A stretch of 64,000 nucleotides of DNA, taken from positions 1-64,000 of the forward strand of contig JADZCN010000158.1 of the NCBI GenBank assembly GCA_020851565.1. Direction: 5' to 3'. Under the pieces are notes generated by a model. The model was not told where the DNA came from, ran no database searches, and saw only the letters and a list, made by a program, of their open reading frames with translations. Made by a program: the position numbers and the translations under genes. Every line of letters begins with the position of its first letter. Within the stretch, counting starts at the first letter, position 1. Positions 36,462 to 44,770 of the stretch are shown piece by piece. The stretch is from Acidobacteriota bacterium (GTDB lineage: Bacteria; Acidobacteriota; Vicinamibacteria; Vicinamibacterales; UBA2999).

Positions 36462-36504
36462 GAAACCACGAAGACATGATCCCCCTTCGTGCCTTCGTGG
36501 TTTC
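36462..36504. terminator. 12-bp perfect hairpin after the ArsR gene (GAAACCACGAAG family)
   Basis: GAAACCACGAAG (36462-36473) pairs perfectly with CTTCGTGGTTTC (36493-36504) around a 19-base loop, six bases after the arsR stop codon. The sequence belongs to a repeat type also seen at 43280-43320, so it may be a mobile hairpin used as terminator. Confidence 0.55.
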
Positions 36505-36522
36505 TCTTGACGCTTGCACTCT

Positions 36523-36552
36523 TGAACCTTGACGTCCGTTCCTTCGTATGTT
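36523..36552 (+). promoter_or_regulatory. Possible promoter for a leaderless ADOP transcript
   Basis: TTGAAC (36523-36528), an 18-base spacer and TATGTT (36547-36552) lie just before ATG 36559. Transcription would begin at about the start codon, so the message would be nearly leaderless. There is no ribosome site before this ATG, which is consistent. Confidence 0.35.
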
Positions 36553-36558
36553 CCCCAC

Positions 36559-38958
36559 ATGCGCGAGGTCCGCCTGGCCGTTCGCTCCCTCCTCCACCAG
36601 CCGGGGACGTCGGCCCTGGCCGTCGTGGCCCTCGCCCTGGGCATCGGGCTCACCACCACCATGTTCAGCATCGTCAACGGTGCGGTGCTGCGGGGCCTGC
36701 CGTTCCCCGAATCCGACCGCATCGTCCACCTGGCGCCCTTCAACATCGCCGAGCAGGACGATGTGGATGCCCGGGTACACACCTTCGCGGAGTTCCGCGA
36801 TCGGCAGCAGTCGTTCGAGCAGCTGGCCGCCTTCGAGTTCCAGACGGCCAACGTGGTGGGTCCGGGGGGTGACGCGGTCCGTTACACCGCGGCCGCCGTC
36901 ACGGGCAACACGTTTCGACTCCTGAGGGTCGCGCCGGTCCTCGGGCGCGACTTCACGGAGGAGGACACGCGTCCCGGCGCCGCGCCGGTGGTCATCATCG
37001 GGGATCAGGTGTGGGACGAACAGTTCGGCAGATCGCCTGGAGCCATTGGCGAGGCGATCCGCATCAACGGCACCGTGATGACCGTGGTCGGCGTGATGCC
37101 GCCGAAGTTCGCGTTCCCGAACAGCCAGGACCTGTGGCCGGCGCTGGTGATCGACCCGCTCAACACGACGTTCGGGGAGGGACCCGCGCTCGAGACCATC
37201 GGGCGGCTGAAACCCGGCGTCAGCATGGACCAGGCGGGCGCCGAGTTGGCCACCATCTGGCGCCAGCTCGAGCAGGCGTACCCGGAGCGCTACCAGGGCG
37301 GGTACACGGTCGAGGTGAAGACCTATATCGAGGAGTTCATCGGCAGCGAGACCATCGGCGCGCTGATGACGATGCTGACGGCGGTGTTCGGCGTGATGAT
37401 CATCGCGTGCGCGAACGTGGCGAACCTGGTGCTGGCACGCGCCGCCGCTCGCACGCGGGAGATCGCGGTGCGCACGGCGATTGGGGCCACCCGCTGGCAG
37501 GTCGTGCGGCAGATGCTGGTGGAAGTGCTGGTGCTGGCCGCCGTCGGCGCCGCACTCGGCCTTGGCCTGGCCCAGGGCGGCATCACGCTGTTCAACCGCG
37601 GCATCGTGGACACGAACCCGCCTTTCTGGATCGACATCCGCATCGACGGGATGGTGCTGCTCTTCGTGACGCTCAGCACGCTGGTCGCAGCGCTCGTGTC
37701 CGGCATCGTGCCGGCGCTGCGCGCGTCGCGCACCGACCTTGTCGCCGTGATGAACGACGAGGGTCGCACGACGGGCCTCCGCATGGGCCGCTTCTCGCGT
37801 GCGCTGGTCGTCGGCGAGATGGCGCTCTCGTTCGGGCTGCTCGTGATGGCTGGCCTGATGATCCAGAGCCTCGTGAACATCGCGAAGGCCGACTTCGGCT
37901 TCGCGATGCGCGACGTGTGGAGTGCGCGGCTGTCCCTGCCTGCCGCAGACTATCCGGACGAGTCCAGGCAGCGGCAGTTCACCGACGCCGCCATGGAGCG
38001 CATGCGGAATCTGCCCGGCGTGGTGAGCGTGGCGGCAGGCACGGGCGTGCCCCTGGGCGGCCCGCGCTACGCCATCAAGCTGCCGGATCGGCAGTACGCG
38101 AGCGATCGCGACTACCACGACGTGCATGGCATCCTGGTTACGCCGGACTACTTCCGGGTTCTGCGTGTCGGGATGGTGGAGGGCCGGAGCTTCGACGCGC
38201 GGGATCGGGACACGGGTGCGCCGACGGTGATCGTGAACCAGGCGTTCGCGCGCCGGTACTACCCGCAGGGCGCCATCGGCCAGCGGCTCGCGCTGGCCAC
38301 GGGCGTGCACCAGGAGTGGCGGGAAATCGTCGGCATCGTGCCGGACCTCGGCATGGGAGAGGGCCCGAACGACCGCGTGCCCGAGGCTGTCTACCTGCCC
38401 CTGTCACAGGTGCCGACAAGCGGACTCACGCTGTTCGCACACGTATCGGGCCCGCCGCTCAACCTGTCGGGCCCGGCGCGTGACGCGGTGCGCGCCGTGG
38501 ACGCCAACCTGCCCCTCTTCAATATCGCCACGGTGCAGCAGGGCTTCGAGCAGGGGACGTGGGCGTTTCGCGTCTTCGGGTCGCTGTTCCTCGCCTTTGG
38601 ATTCGCCGCGATGTTCCTGGCCACGGTGGGCCTGTACGGCGTGATGGCGTTCTCGGTGAGCCGCCGCACGCAGGAGATTGGGGTGAGGATGGCCATGGGC
38701 GCCGCAACCCGGGACGTGCTGCTGATGGTCGTCCGGCAGGGCCTGTGGCAGATCGTGGCCGGCATCGCCCTTGGCGCGGGCCTGGGCATCGCACTGGGCT
38801 CCGCCATGTCGCTGCTGCTGTTCCGCGTGTCGCCCTACGACCCCATCATCATCGTGGGCATTGCCCTGGTGCTCGCCGGCACGGCGCTCGTCGCCTGCCT
38901 CGTCCCCGCCCGCCGCGCGGCGGCCGTGGACCCGATGGTGGCGCTCAGGTATCAGTAA
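36559..38958 (+). CDS. Second ADOP/MacB-like ABC permease, without ADOP N-terminal domain
   Basis: A 799-residue protein from ATG 36559 (MREVRLAVRSLLHQPGTSAL). Two FtsX/MacB repeats are present, with transmembrane helices at about 20-45, 270-300, 325-350, 370-400, 425-445 and then near 680-790. Signature text: ANVANLVLARAAARTREIAVRTAIGATRW (in pieces) and SRRTQEIGVRMAMGAATRDVL. Unlike the permease at 13445-16111 it has no N-terminal EEEVRDEL-type cytoplasmic domain and no PadR partner. No ATPase gene is adjacent, so it is also an orphan. Transport cargo is unknown. Confidence 0.88.
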   Translation: MREVRLAVRSLLHQPGTSALAVVALALGIGLTTTMFSIVNGAVLRGLPFPESDRIVHLAPFNIAEQDDVDARVHTFAEFRDRQQSFEQLAAFEFQTANVVGPGGDAVRYTAAAVTGNTFRLLRVAPVLGRDFTEEDTRPGAAPVVIIGDQVWDEQFGRSPGAIGEAIRINGTVMTVVGVMPPKFAFPNSQDLWPALVIDPLNTTFGEGPALETIGRLKPGVSMDQAGAELATIWRQLEQAYPERYQGGYTVEVKTYIEEFIGSETIGALMTMLTAVFGVMIIACANVANLVLARAAARTREIAVRTAIGATRWQVVRQMLVEVLVLAAVGAALGLGLAQGGITLFNRGIVDTNPPFWIDIRIDGMVLLFVTLSTLVAALVSGIVPALRASRTDLVAVMNDEGRTTGLRMGRFSRALVVGEMALSFGLLVMAGLMIQSLVNIAKADFGFAMRDVWSARLSLPAADYPDESRQRQFTDAAMERMRNLPGVVSVAAGTGVPLGGPRYAIKLPDRQYASDRDYHDVHGILVTPDYFRVLRVGMVEGRSFDARDRDTGAPTVIVNQAFARRYYPQGAIGQRLALATGVHQEWREIVGIVPDLGMGEGPNDRVPEAVYLPLSQVPTSGLTLFAHVSGPPLNLSGPARDAVRAVDANLPLFNIATVQQGFEQGTWAFRVFGSLFLAFGFAAMFLATVGLYGVMAFSVSRRTQEIGVRMAMGAATRDVLLMVVRQGLWQIVAGIALGAGLGIALGSAMSLLLFRVSPYDPIIIVGIALVLAGTALVACLVPARRAAAVDPMVALRYQ

Positions 38959-38960
38959 CG

Positions 38961-39112
38961 GCAGGGTGCAGGGGTGCAAGGGTGCACGGGTGCAGGGGTG
39001 CATGCGTGCTCCTGCACCTCGCCTCGTGCTCTCCGCACCGGTCCCTGCACTCCTGCACCCTTGCACTCCTGCACCTTTGCACCTTTGCACCCTTGCACCC
39101 TTGCACCCCGAG
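38961..39112. repeat. Spacer repeat: GGGTGCA / TGCACCC family with internal dyad
   Basis: The left arm (38961-39005) repeats GGGTGCAGGGGTGCAA and the right arm (39040-39112) repeats CCTGCACCCTTGCAC. The arms complement each other. It lies directly after the ADOP stop. Confidence 0.87.
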
Positions 39113-39128
39113 CCTATAACGTTCCCCC

Positions 39129-39797
39129 ATGCAGAAACTCCTCGCCGGCTGCCTGGTCATCGTCGTTCTTGGCACGCTGGCCGTGGGCGTGGCGCTGTAC
39201 TTCGGCTATCGCGCGGCACGGCCCATGATCGACAACGCCACCGCCTGGATGCAGCAGGCGAAGGAAATGGCGGCGGAGTCCGATCGTGTCGAGAACAAGA
39301 CCGCGTACCAGCCGCCCGCCGGCGGCGAGCTGACCGAGGCGCAGCTGAAGCGGTACCTGGCCGTCCACGAGCGCATGCGGAAGGCATTGGGGCCGCGGTG
39401 GGCCGAGCTGCAGGAGAAGGGTCGGTCGCTGGAGGCACGCGCCCGTGAGGGTGGGCGCGACCTGTCGTTCTCCGAGATCGGGACGATGCTGTCGGAGCTG
39501 CGGGCCGTGCTGAGCGAGGCCAGGCGCGCGCACGTGGACGCGCTCAACGCGGAGGGCTTCTCGTCCAGCGAGTATGCATGGGTGCGCCTGCGCGCCTACG
39601 AGGCCGCCGGCATCGAGGTGGCCAGCAGCATCGACTGGACCGCCCTGCAGGACCTGATCAAGAAGGGGACCGAGCAGGCAGGCCTGCCGGAACCGAGCAT
39701 GCCCGCGCCCGACGTCCCGGAGCGGAACCGCCAACTGGTGAAACCGCACGTGGGTGCGCTCAAGGAGTGGCTCCCGCTCACGGTGCTCGGCTTCTAG
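39129..39797 (+). CDS. Membrane-anchored helical protein of unknown function
   Basis: A 222-residue protein, not recognised. One N-terminal transmembrane helix (about 4-28, LLAGCLVIVVLGTLAVGVAL; Cys8 is not in a lipobox) is followed by a soluble, largely helical region with charged stretches (LTEAQLKRYLAVHERMRKAL, LSELRAVLSEARRAHVDALN) that could form a coiled coil. A short Pro-rich end (PEPSMPAPDVPERN) follows. Length and composition suggest an envelope-facing anchored protein. It is preceded by a repeat spacer and is probably transcribed alone. Confidence 0.7.
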   Translation: MQKLLAGCLVIVVLGTLAVGVALYFGYRAARPMIDNATAWMQQAKEMAAESDRVENKTAYQPPAGGELTEAQLKRYLAVHERMRKALGPRWAELQEKGRSLEARAREGGRDLSFSEIGTMLSELRAVLSEARRAHVDALNAEGFSSSEYAWVRLRAYEAAGIEVASSIDWTALQDLIKKGTEQAGLPEPSMPAPDVPERNRQLVKPHVGALKEWLPLTVLGF

Positions 39798-39930
39798 GCC
39801 CGCCCGGAGTTACGTCGTCGTTGCGCGCGCTTCACGCGCCCTTTCACGGCGCTCGAGTGCGTGGCTGGTCCAGGCATACCAGCCTGTTCACGGCCTGAGT
39901 CGCGCTCGCGCTGACCCTCCGGTTCGTCCC

Positions 39931-40920
39931 TCAGTACGGCACGGGGATCAGCCGATCGCCCGTGCGCATGTCCTCCCCGATCAGCTGGAGCAGCGCCTGG
40001 GCGACCGGGCCGGGCTTGCCCGTGCCGATCGGCGCGCCATCCCACTGGACGATGGGCGCGACCTTCACGGAGCTGCCGATGAGCAGCATCTCGCGTGCGG
40101 CGCGCGCCTCGGCCACCGGGATGTCGCAGATCTCCACGCCCTTGAGGAGGCCGCTCGACTGCAGGGCAGGCGCCAACTCCAGCATCCGCCGTGCCGTGCA
40201 GCCCGAGAGAATGTGATCGAACTTCGGGTGGCGCAGCACGCCGTCCGCGGTGACGAAGGCCACGTTCATGTTCGAGCTCTCACCGACGTGGCCGTTGGCG
40301 TCGACGAACACGCCGTTATCGAGCCCCTTCTCCTTGGCCTCCATCTGCATCAGGACGTTCGGCAGGTAGTTGGTGGTCTTCGTGATGGCGTAGAGCGACG
40401 GCTTGATGGGATAGGTCGTCGTCATCACGCGCAGGCCCTCGGTGTACCACCGCTCCGGGTAAGCGAGACCCGGGAAGATCATCACGAAGAAGCCGGGCTC
40501 CGCGCCCGCCGCGGGGCTCAGCTCCAGGCTGCCGGGTCCGGACGACAGCCAGTAGCGGATCGCGCCGTCACGTCGTCCGCTGGCGGCGGTGGTGCGGATG
40601 ATGATGTCCCGCATCTCGGCGCGAGTCCCCGGAAGCTTCAGCTTCGAGAGCTCCGCCGAGCGCGCGAAGCGATCGAGGTGTGCCTCGAGGTCGTAGATGT
40701 TCCCGTCCACCAGCCCCGCGGTGTCGAAGATCCCATGCCCCCGATGCACCATGTGATCGTCGAAGGGGATGACCATCAGCGCCGGGTCGGTGACGATGCC
40801 GCCGAGCTGGCTGGAGTAGAAGGCTGAGTACTTGACGGGCTGCTTCGCGCGGAGGTCGCCGAGCGCCTGGAGGACCGCACCGGCGTCGAGGAGGCGGATG
40901 GGGCTGGTCGTGGTAGCCAT
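39931..40920 (-). CDS. Class IV aminotransferase (branched-chain / D-amino-acid type)
   Basis: A 329-residue cytoplasmic enzyme of PLP fold type IV. Visible signatures: DDHMVHRGHGIFDTAGLVDGNIYDLEAHLDRF (in pieces) near residue 55-85, the likely PLP lysine in YAITKTTNYLPNVL, and GHVGESSNMNVAFV for phosphate binding. Members include branched-chain aminotransferases, D-amino-acid transaminases and aminodeoxychorismate lyase. The sequence alone does not decide; the HGIFDT text is most like D-amino-acid/branched-chain types. It stands alone, with a 133-base convergent spacer to the left and a repeat block to the right. Confidence 0.85.
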   Translation of the reverse strand: MATTTSPIRLLDAGAVLQALGDLRAKQPVKYSAFYSSQLGGIVTDPALMVIPFDDHMVHRGHGIFDTAGLVDGNIYDLEAHLDRFARSAELSKLKLPGTRAEMRDIIIRTTAASGRRDGAIRYWLSSGPGSLELSPAAGAEPGFFVMIFPGLAYPERWYTEGLRVMTTTYPIKPSLYAITKTTNYLPNVLMQMEAKEKGLDNGVFVDANGHVGESSNMNVAFVTADGVLRHPKFDHILSGCTARRMLELAPALQSSGLLKGVEICDIPVAEARAAREMLLIGSSVKVAPIVQWDGAPIGTGKPGPVAQALLQLIGEDMRTGDRLIPVPY

Positions 40921-40937
40921 GACAGCCCCTCACTCTA

Positions 40938-41162
40938 GCAGGGATCAGGGATCAGGGATCAGGGATCAGGGATCAGGGGTCAGGGATCAGGGGGCAGGGA
41001 TCAGGGATCAGGGGCCAGGGGTCAGAGAGGTGCCGTTGGGATATCTGCTCTCCGATCCCTGATCCCTGATCCCCGATCCCTGATCCCCGATCCCTGATCC
41101 TCGATCCCTGATCCCTGATCCCTGATCCCCGATCCCCGATCCCTGATCCCTGATCCCTGACC
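40938..41162. repeat. Spacer repeat: GATCAGG / CCTGATC family with internal dyad
   Basis: The left arm (40938-41020) repeats GATCAGG. The right arm (41050-41162) repeats CCCTGATCCCTGATC up to the very stop of the next gene. About 35 unrelated bases separate the arms. This is the clearest of the two-armed spacer repeats. Confidence 0.9.
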
Positions 41163-42275
41163 TTACCGCTCCGTAATCCTCAACCCGCCGTTCGTCGTCC
41201 GCACGCGCACCGGCGCGCCGCCGGAGCCGAGCGTCGTGGAGATGCCGCGCCGCGGCGACAGCTCGCCGGTGATGGTCATCGGGTAGTCAAAGCGGAAGCC
41301 GCCGTTCTGGGTGCGGGTCTCGAGCTGCGCGTTGTACGACGAGGGGATCTCCAGCGTGACGCCGCCGTTCGACGTCTCCACGTCCAGCCCCTCGCCGTCC
41401 CACTGGCTGCCGCCGAGCGCCACCCGCAGGCCGCCGTTGCGCGTGCGACCGGTCACCTGGCCGGCGAGATCGGCAAGCCGCACGCCGCCGTTGGTGGTGT
41501 CGAATCGGATGGCGCCGGCCACGTTCGCGATGGTGATGCCGCCATTACGGGCATTCAGCTCGAGGTCGGTCCGGTGCGGTACGCTGATGCGGTAGCTCAC
41601 CGACCACCCCCGGCCCCGGTCCGTGTCGGGCCCGGTGGCGCTCACGCGCCCGCCCCCGGCACGAATCTCCACCTCGCTGGCCAGCCTCTTTGCCTCGGCC
41701 TCATCCCGACCGCGGGCCTGGACCACGGCGCGCACGAGGATATCGCTGCCGTCCCAGCCCTCCACGCGGATGCCGCCATTGGTTCCGGCGTCCACCGACA
41801 GGGGGCCCGCAGGAAGTCGCTCCTCGCGGACCTCGCAGTGTCGATAGGTGTCGTCATCCCAGCGGTCGCGGTCGTTGCAGGGGTTGTCGTCGATGCTGCC
41901 CTGGTCACGGTAGGACCAGCCGGATGCCCCCAGGTGCCGCTCGATGCGTGACTGCACGACGCGGACACGAGACTCGACGCGCTCGCGGATGCGGTCGGCC
42001 TTGCGTTCCGCCCGGGCGGCCGCGCGCTCCGCCGCGTACTCGGCGCGCTGGCTCACGCGGTCGGCGACCCGCTCCACACGGTAGCCGACGCGCTCCGCAA
42101 TACGCTCCGCGATGTGCGACACGTGCTCGAGTGCGCGCTCGATGTGGTCGCCGAGCTGCACGTGGGCGTCGTGCCCGTTGTGGCGGCCGGCCTCCCAGTG
42201 GAATGTCTGCTCGGCGGCGGGCGCCGCAGCCAGGCCCGCCAGGATGGCCAGCGTGAAGAGGATGCGAAGGGTCAT
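41163..42275 (-). CDS. Exported DUF4097-like beta-helix protein
   Basis: A 370-residue protein with a signal peptide (about 1-21). Residues about 45-115 form a long charged helix rich in Arg/Glu/Ala (ERIAERVGYRVERVADRVSQ), probably a coiled coil. Residues about 150-370 form a repetitive beta structure with a recurrent NGG turn (AGTNGGIRVEGWDG, ARNGGITIANVAG, TTNGGVRLADLAG, TRNGGLRVAL, TSNGGVTLEIP, TQNGGFRFDYP, TTNGGLRITER), typical of the DUF4097/DUF4098 adhesin-like family. Function is unknown; such proteins often accompany envelope-stress regulators, none of which is adjacent here. Confidence 0.85.
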   Translation of the reverse strand: MTLRILFTLAILAGLAAAPAAEQTFHWEAGRHNGHDAHVQLGDHIERALEHVSHIAERIAERVGYRVERVADRVSQRAEYAAERAAARAERKADRIRERVESRVRVVQSRIERHLGASGWSYRDQGSIDDNPCNDRDRWDDDTYRHCEVREERLPAGPLSVDAGTNGGIRVEGWDGSDILVRAVVQARGRDEAEAKRLASEVEIRAGGGRVSATGPDTDRGRGWSVSYRISVPHRTDLELNARNGGITIANVAGAIRFDTTNGGVRLADLAGQVTGRTRNGGLRVALGGSQWDGEGLDVETSNGGVTLEIPSSYNAQLETRTQNGGFRFDYPMTITGELSPRRGISTTLGSGGAPVRVRTTNGGLRITER

Positions 42276-42441
42276 CGTCCAGGTCTCCCGTGAATGCCGT
42301 CGTGGGGATTGGACGAGAAGGAGGGGGCGGAAGTTGGCAGGGCGGAGACGGCGTCGGGATGGGATGAAGGTTGGGACGGGCGCGGGCTCGCCGGGAGTGG
42401 AGCGAGCCTGCCGGGAGTGACCCCGCGACGGGATGTTGCCG

Positions 42442-43272
42442 CTATGTCTCCACCGGTCGCGTCGGATCGGCGCACCACTCGCTCCACGAGCCCGGGAAGA
42501 TGCGCGAGCCGGTGAGGCCGGACACTTCCATGGCCAACAGGTTGTGGCAGGCCGTGACGCCAGAGCCGCAGTACATCACCACGTCCTTCGGGTCCTGGCC
42601 CTGGAGCACGGCTTCCCACTGGGCACGGAGCTCCGCCGCGGGCTTGAAGGTCTTCTCCCCCGTGAGGTTCTGCTGGAAGAAGTAGTTGCGGGCCCCCGGG
42701 ATGTGGCCAGCGACCGGGTCGAGGGTTTCGTTCATCCCGCGGAAGCGCTCGGGGGCGCGGGCGTCCACCAGGAGCCTGTGGCCACCCGCGGCCACCTCAT
42801 CCACGGTCAGGCGCCAGTCCGATCGTGGGGCTGGCGAGAAGGCGGTGGGCGTGGCGGTGACGCGGCCTGGCTGTACGGCCCCACCCTCCGCGAGCCACCG
42901 TGCGAAGCCGCCGTCGAGCACGGCCACGGCGTCGTGTCCGAGGAACCGGAGCATCCACCAGAGCCGTGCCGCATACATGCCGGAGTCCGCATCGTAGGCC
43001 ACGACCTGCGTGTCCGGAGCGATCCCCAATGCCCCGAACGTCGTGGCCATCTGCTCGACCGTCGGCAGCGGGTGTCGCCCGTTCGTGCCAGTCTTCGTTC
43101 CGGAAAGGTGGCGGTCGAGATGCGCATACCGCGCGCCCGGGATGTGCCCCGCCACGTACTGCTCCTCGCCCCACGAGGGGTTGGCGAGGTCGAAGCGGCA
43201 GTCCACGATCACCCATCGCGGGTCGGCGAGATGAGGGGCCAGGTCAGCGGGACGAATCAGCGTGCTGTGCAT
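42442..43272 (-). CDS. Two-domain sulfurtransferase (thiosulfate / 3-mercaptopyruvate type)
   Basis: A 276-residue cytoplasmic protein from ATG 43272. The N-terminal inactive rhodanese domain (WVIVDCRFDL, EQYVAGHIPGARYAHLDRHLSG in pieces) and the C-terminal active domain are both present, with the catalytic loop VMYCGSGVTACHNLLA near residue 240. The CGSGVTA loop is the class that includes mercaptopyruvate sulfurtransferases; CRxGR types would favour thiosulfate. It transfers sulfane sulfur to thiols or cyanide. It may relate to the persulfide dioxygenase at 34690, but the loci are 6 kb apart. Confidence 0.9.
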   Translation of the reverse strand: MHSTLIRPADLAPHLADPRWVIVDCRFDLANPSWGEEQYVAGHIPGARYAHLDRHLSGTKTGTNGRHPLPTVEQMATTFGALGIAPDTQVVAYDADSGMYAARLWWMLRFLGHDAVAVLDGGFARWLAEGGAVQPGRVTATPTAFSPAPRSDWRLTVDEVAAGGHRLLVDARAPERFRGMNETLDPVAGHIPGARNYFFQQNLTGEKTFKPAAELRAQWEAVLQGQDPKDVVMYCGSGVTACHNLLAMEVSGLTGSRIFPGSWSEWCADPTRPVET

Positions 43273-43279
43273 AAGCAAC

Positions 43280-43450
43280 AAGAAACCACGAAGGCACGAA
43301 GAAGAACGAAGCTCACGAAGCCTGAACCCTTGCCGAAGGCCTACCGCGCAGCGGCCGACCGCGAAGCGGCCTACCCCCGAGCGGCCTACCCTGGCCCTGC
43401 TGCGCGGGGGCCTACCGAAGGCCCGCGGCGAAGCCGCCCACCCTGCGAAG
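43280..43450. repeat. Spacer repeat: ACGAAGGC and GCGGCCTACC units
   Basis: The right-to-left spacer between two minus-strand genes starts with AGAAACCACGAAGGCACGAAG (43281-43301), shared with the hairpin at 36462-36504. It then runs into degenerate GAAGGCCTACCGC / GAAGCGGCCTACCCC units to about 43450. No gene is seen. Confidence 0.75.
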
Positions 43451-43457
43451 CACGGCC

Positions 43458-44663
43458 CTACCTCAGCGCCGTCGCCAGCTGGTGCAGGAACAGCCCCACA
43501 TCCGTGACCACGCCCACCGTCTGCGTGGATCCGCGGTCCGCGAGCTTGGTGACGACGGCCGGGTTGATGTCCACGCAGACCACCATCACCCACGACGGCA
43601 GCATGTTCCCCACGCCGATGCTGTGGAGCATGGACGACAGCATCACCACCACCTCGATGCCGTCCAGCGCTTTCGCGTAGGCGTCCTGCGCCGCCGCCAG
43701 GTCCATCATCGTCTCGGGCAGCGGCCCGTCGTCGCGGATGGATCCGGCGAGGATGTACGGCACGCCCTGCGTGTGGCACGCGTGCATGATGCCGCGCGTG
43801 AGCACGCCGGCCTCCACCGCGTTCGCGATGCCGCCCGCACGCCGGATGGCGTTGATGGCGCGCATGTGGTTGCGGTGCCCGTGCTCCACGGGCGCCCCGG
43901 AGCTGAGATCGATGCCGAGCGAGGTGCCGGAGAGCGCCACCTCGATGTCGTGCACGGCGAGCGCGTTGCCCGAGAGCAGCAGGTTCACGTACCCGAGCCG
44001 CACCAGCTCGCAGAAGTACTCGCTGCCGCCCGTGTGCACCACGACGGGCCCGGCCACGAAGGCGATACGGCCGCCGCGCGCCTTCACGCGCCGCATCGTG
44101 TCGGCCACGCGGCCCACGGCCGTCTCGACGCGCCGCTCGGACGACACCTCGTTGCTCATGAACCCGAACGTCGGCTTGTCGCGCGACTGCAGCTCCGGCT
44201 GGACCCGGACCCCCTGCAGGCCGCACACGACGAGGTCGCCCTTCCGGATGTCTCGCAGCTTCCGGCACGTGGCCGTCATGCCCTCGACGATGATGGCCGC
44301 GTCCATCCGCTGGTGATCGGCCACCACCCACCGGCCGTCGAGGTACACCGATGTCCGGTGGTTCGTCGTCGAGTAGAAGTCTTCGGGCGCCGCGCCATCC
44401 ATGTCGGCCGCGCGCAGCGCGGCGGGCGGCGTGCCCTTCACGTAGCAGCCGAACACGGACAGCTTCGACAGCAGAGCCTGGAGCGAGTCGTCCGTCTCGG
44501 CGATGAGCTTGATCGCCAGCTTCGACGGGGCCTCGTTGGTCCGGCCGACGTCGAGGCGCAGGATCTCGTACTCCGCACCATGCTCGACGATGGTGGTGAG
44601 GATGGACTGCAGGTTACCCGAGTCGATCAGGTGCCCTTCGGCTTCGACGGTTTCAGTGACCAC
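43458..44663 (-). CDS. TIGR00300 (LOR/SDH-domain) ornithine cyclodeaminase-like enzyme
   Basis: A 401-residue cytoplasmic protein. Residues about 1-90 form the LOR/SDH N-terminal domain (EAEGHLIDSGNLQSILTTIVEHGAEYEIL in pieces). A deoxyhypusine-synthase-like NAD-binding body follows, with GGRIAFVAGPVVVHTGGSEYF, LLLSGNALAVHDIEVAL and HRNHMRAINAIRRAGGI. Proteins of this family convert L-ornithine to proline (archaeal type) or form the C-terminal half of cyanobacterial arginine-degrading ArgZ/AgrE. That archaeal reaction is the best guess here. No other arginine gene is adjacent. Confidence 0.82.
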   Translation of the reverse strand: MVTETVEAEGHLIDSGNLQSILTTIVEHGAEYEILRLDVGRTNEAPSKLAIKLIAETDDSLQALLSKLSVFGCYVKGTPPAALRAADMDGAAPEDFYSTTNHRTSVYLDGRWVVADHQRMDAAIIVEGMTATCRKLRDIRKGDLVVCGLQGVRVQPELQSRDKPTFGFMSNEVSSERRVETAVGRVADTMRRVKARGGRIAFVAGPVVVHTGGSEYFCELVRLGYVNLLLSGNALAVHDIEVALSGTSLGIDLSSGAPVEHGHRNHMRAINAIRRAGGIANAVEAGVLTRGIMHACHTQGVPYILAGSIRDDGPLPETMMDLAAAQDAYAKALDGIEVVVMLSSMLHSIGVGNMLPSWVMVVCVDINPAVVTKLADRGSTQTVGVVTDVGLFLHQLATALR

Positions 44664-44665
44664 GG

Positions 44666-44760
44666 GAGTATAGGGTTCTCGGGTTCTCAGGTTCTCAGGT
44701 TCTGGGGTTCTGAGGTTCTGGGGTTCTGAGGTTCTGGGGTTCTCGGGTTCTGGGTTCCGG
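44666..44760. repeat. Spacer repeat: GGTTCTGG/GGTTCTGA family, one orientation
   Basis: About eleven degenerate copies of GGTTCT(C/G)(A/G)GG lie between the TIGR00300 start and the next minus-strand stop. No complementary arm is present. Confidence 0.87.
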
Positions 44761-44770
44761 GGACGTTGAA

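Noticed and set aside
39798-39930. Possible gene or structured RNA in the convergent 133-base spacer
   Set aside because: Only short GC-rich palindromes such as GCGCGC are seen; no frame or strong stem is supported.
40938-41162. CRISPR array
   Set aside because: Units are 7-8 bases, contiguous and drifting, with no equal-length spacers and no cas gene in the window. The same holds for the other repeat blocks.
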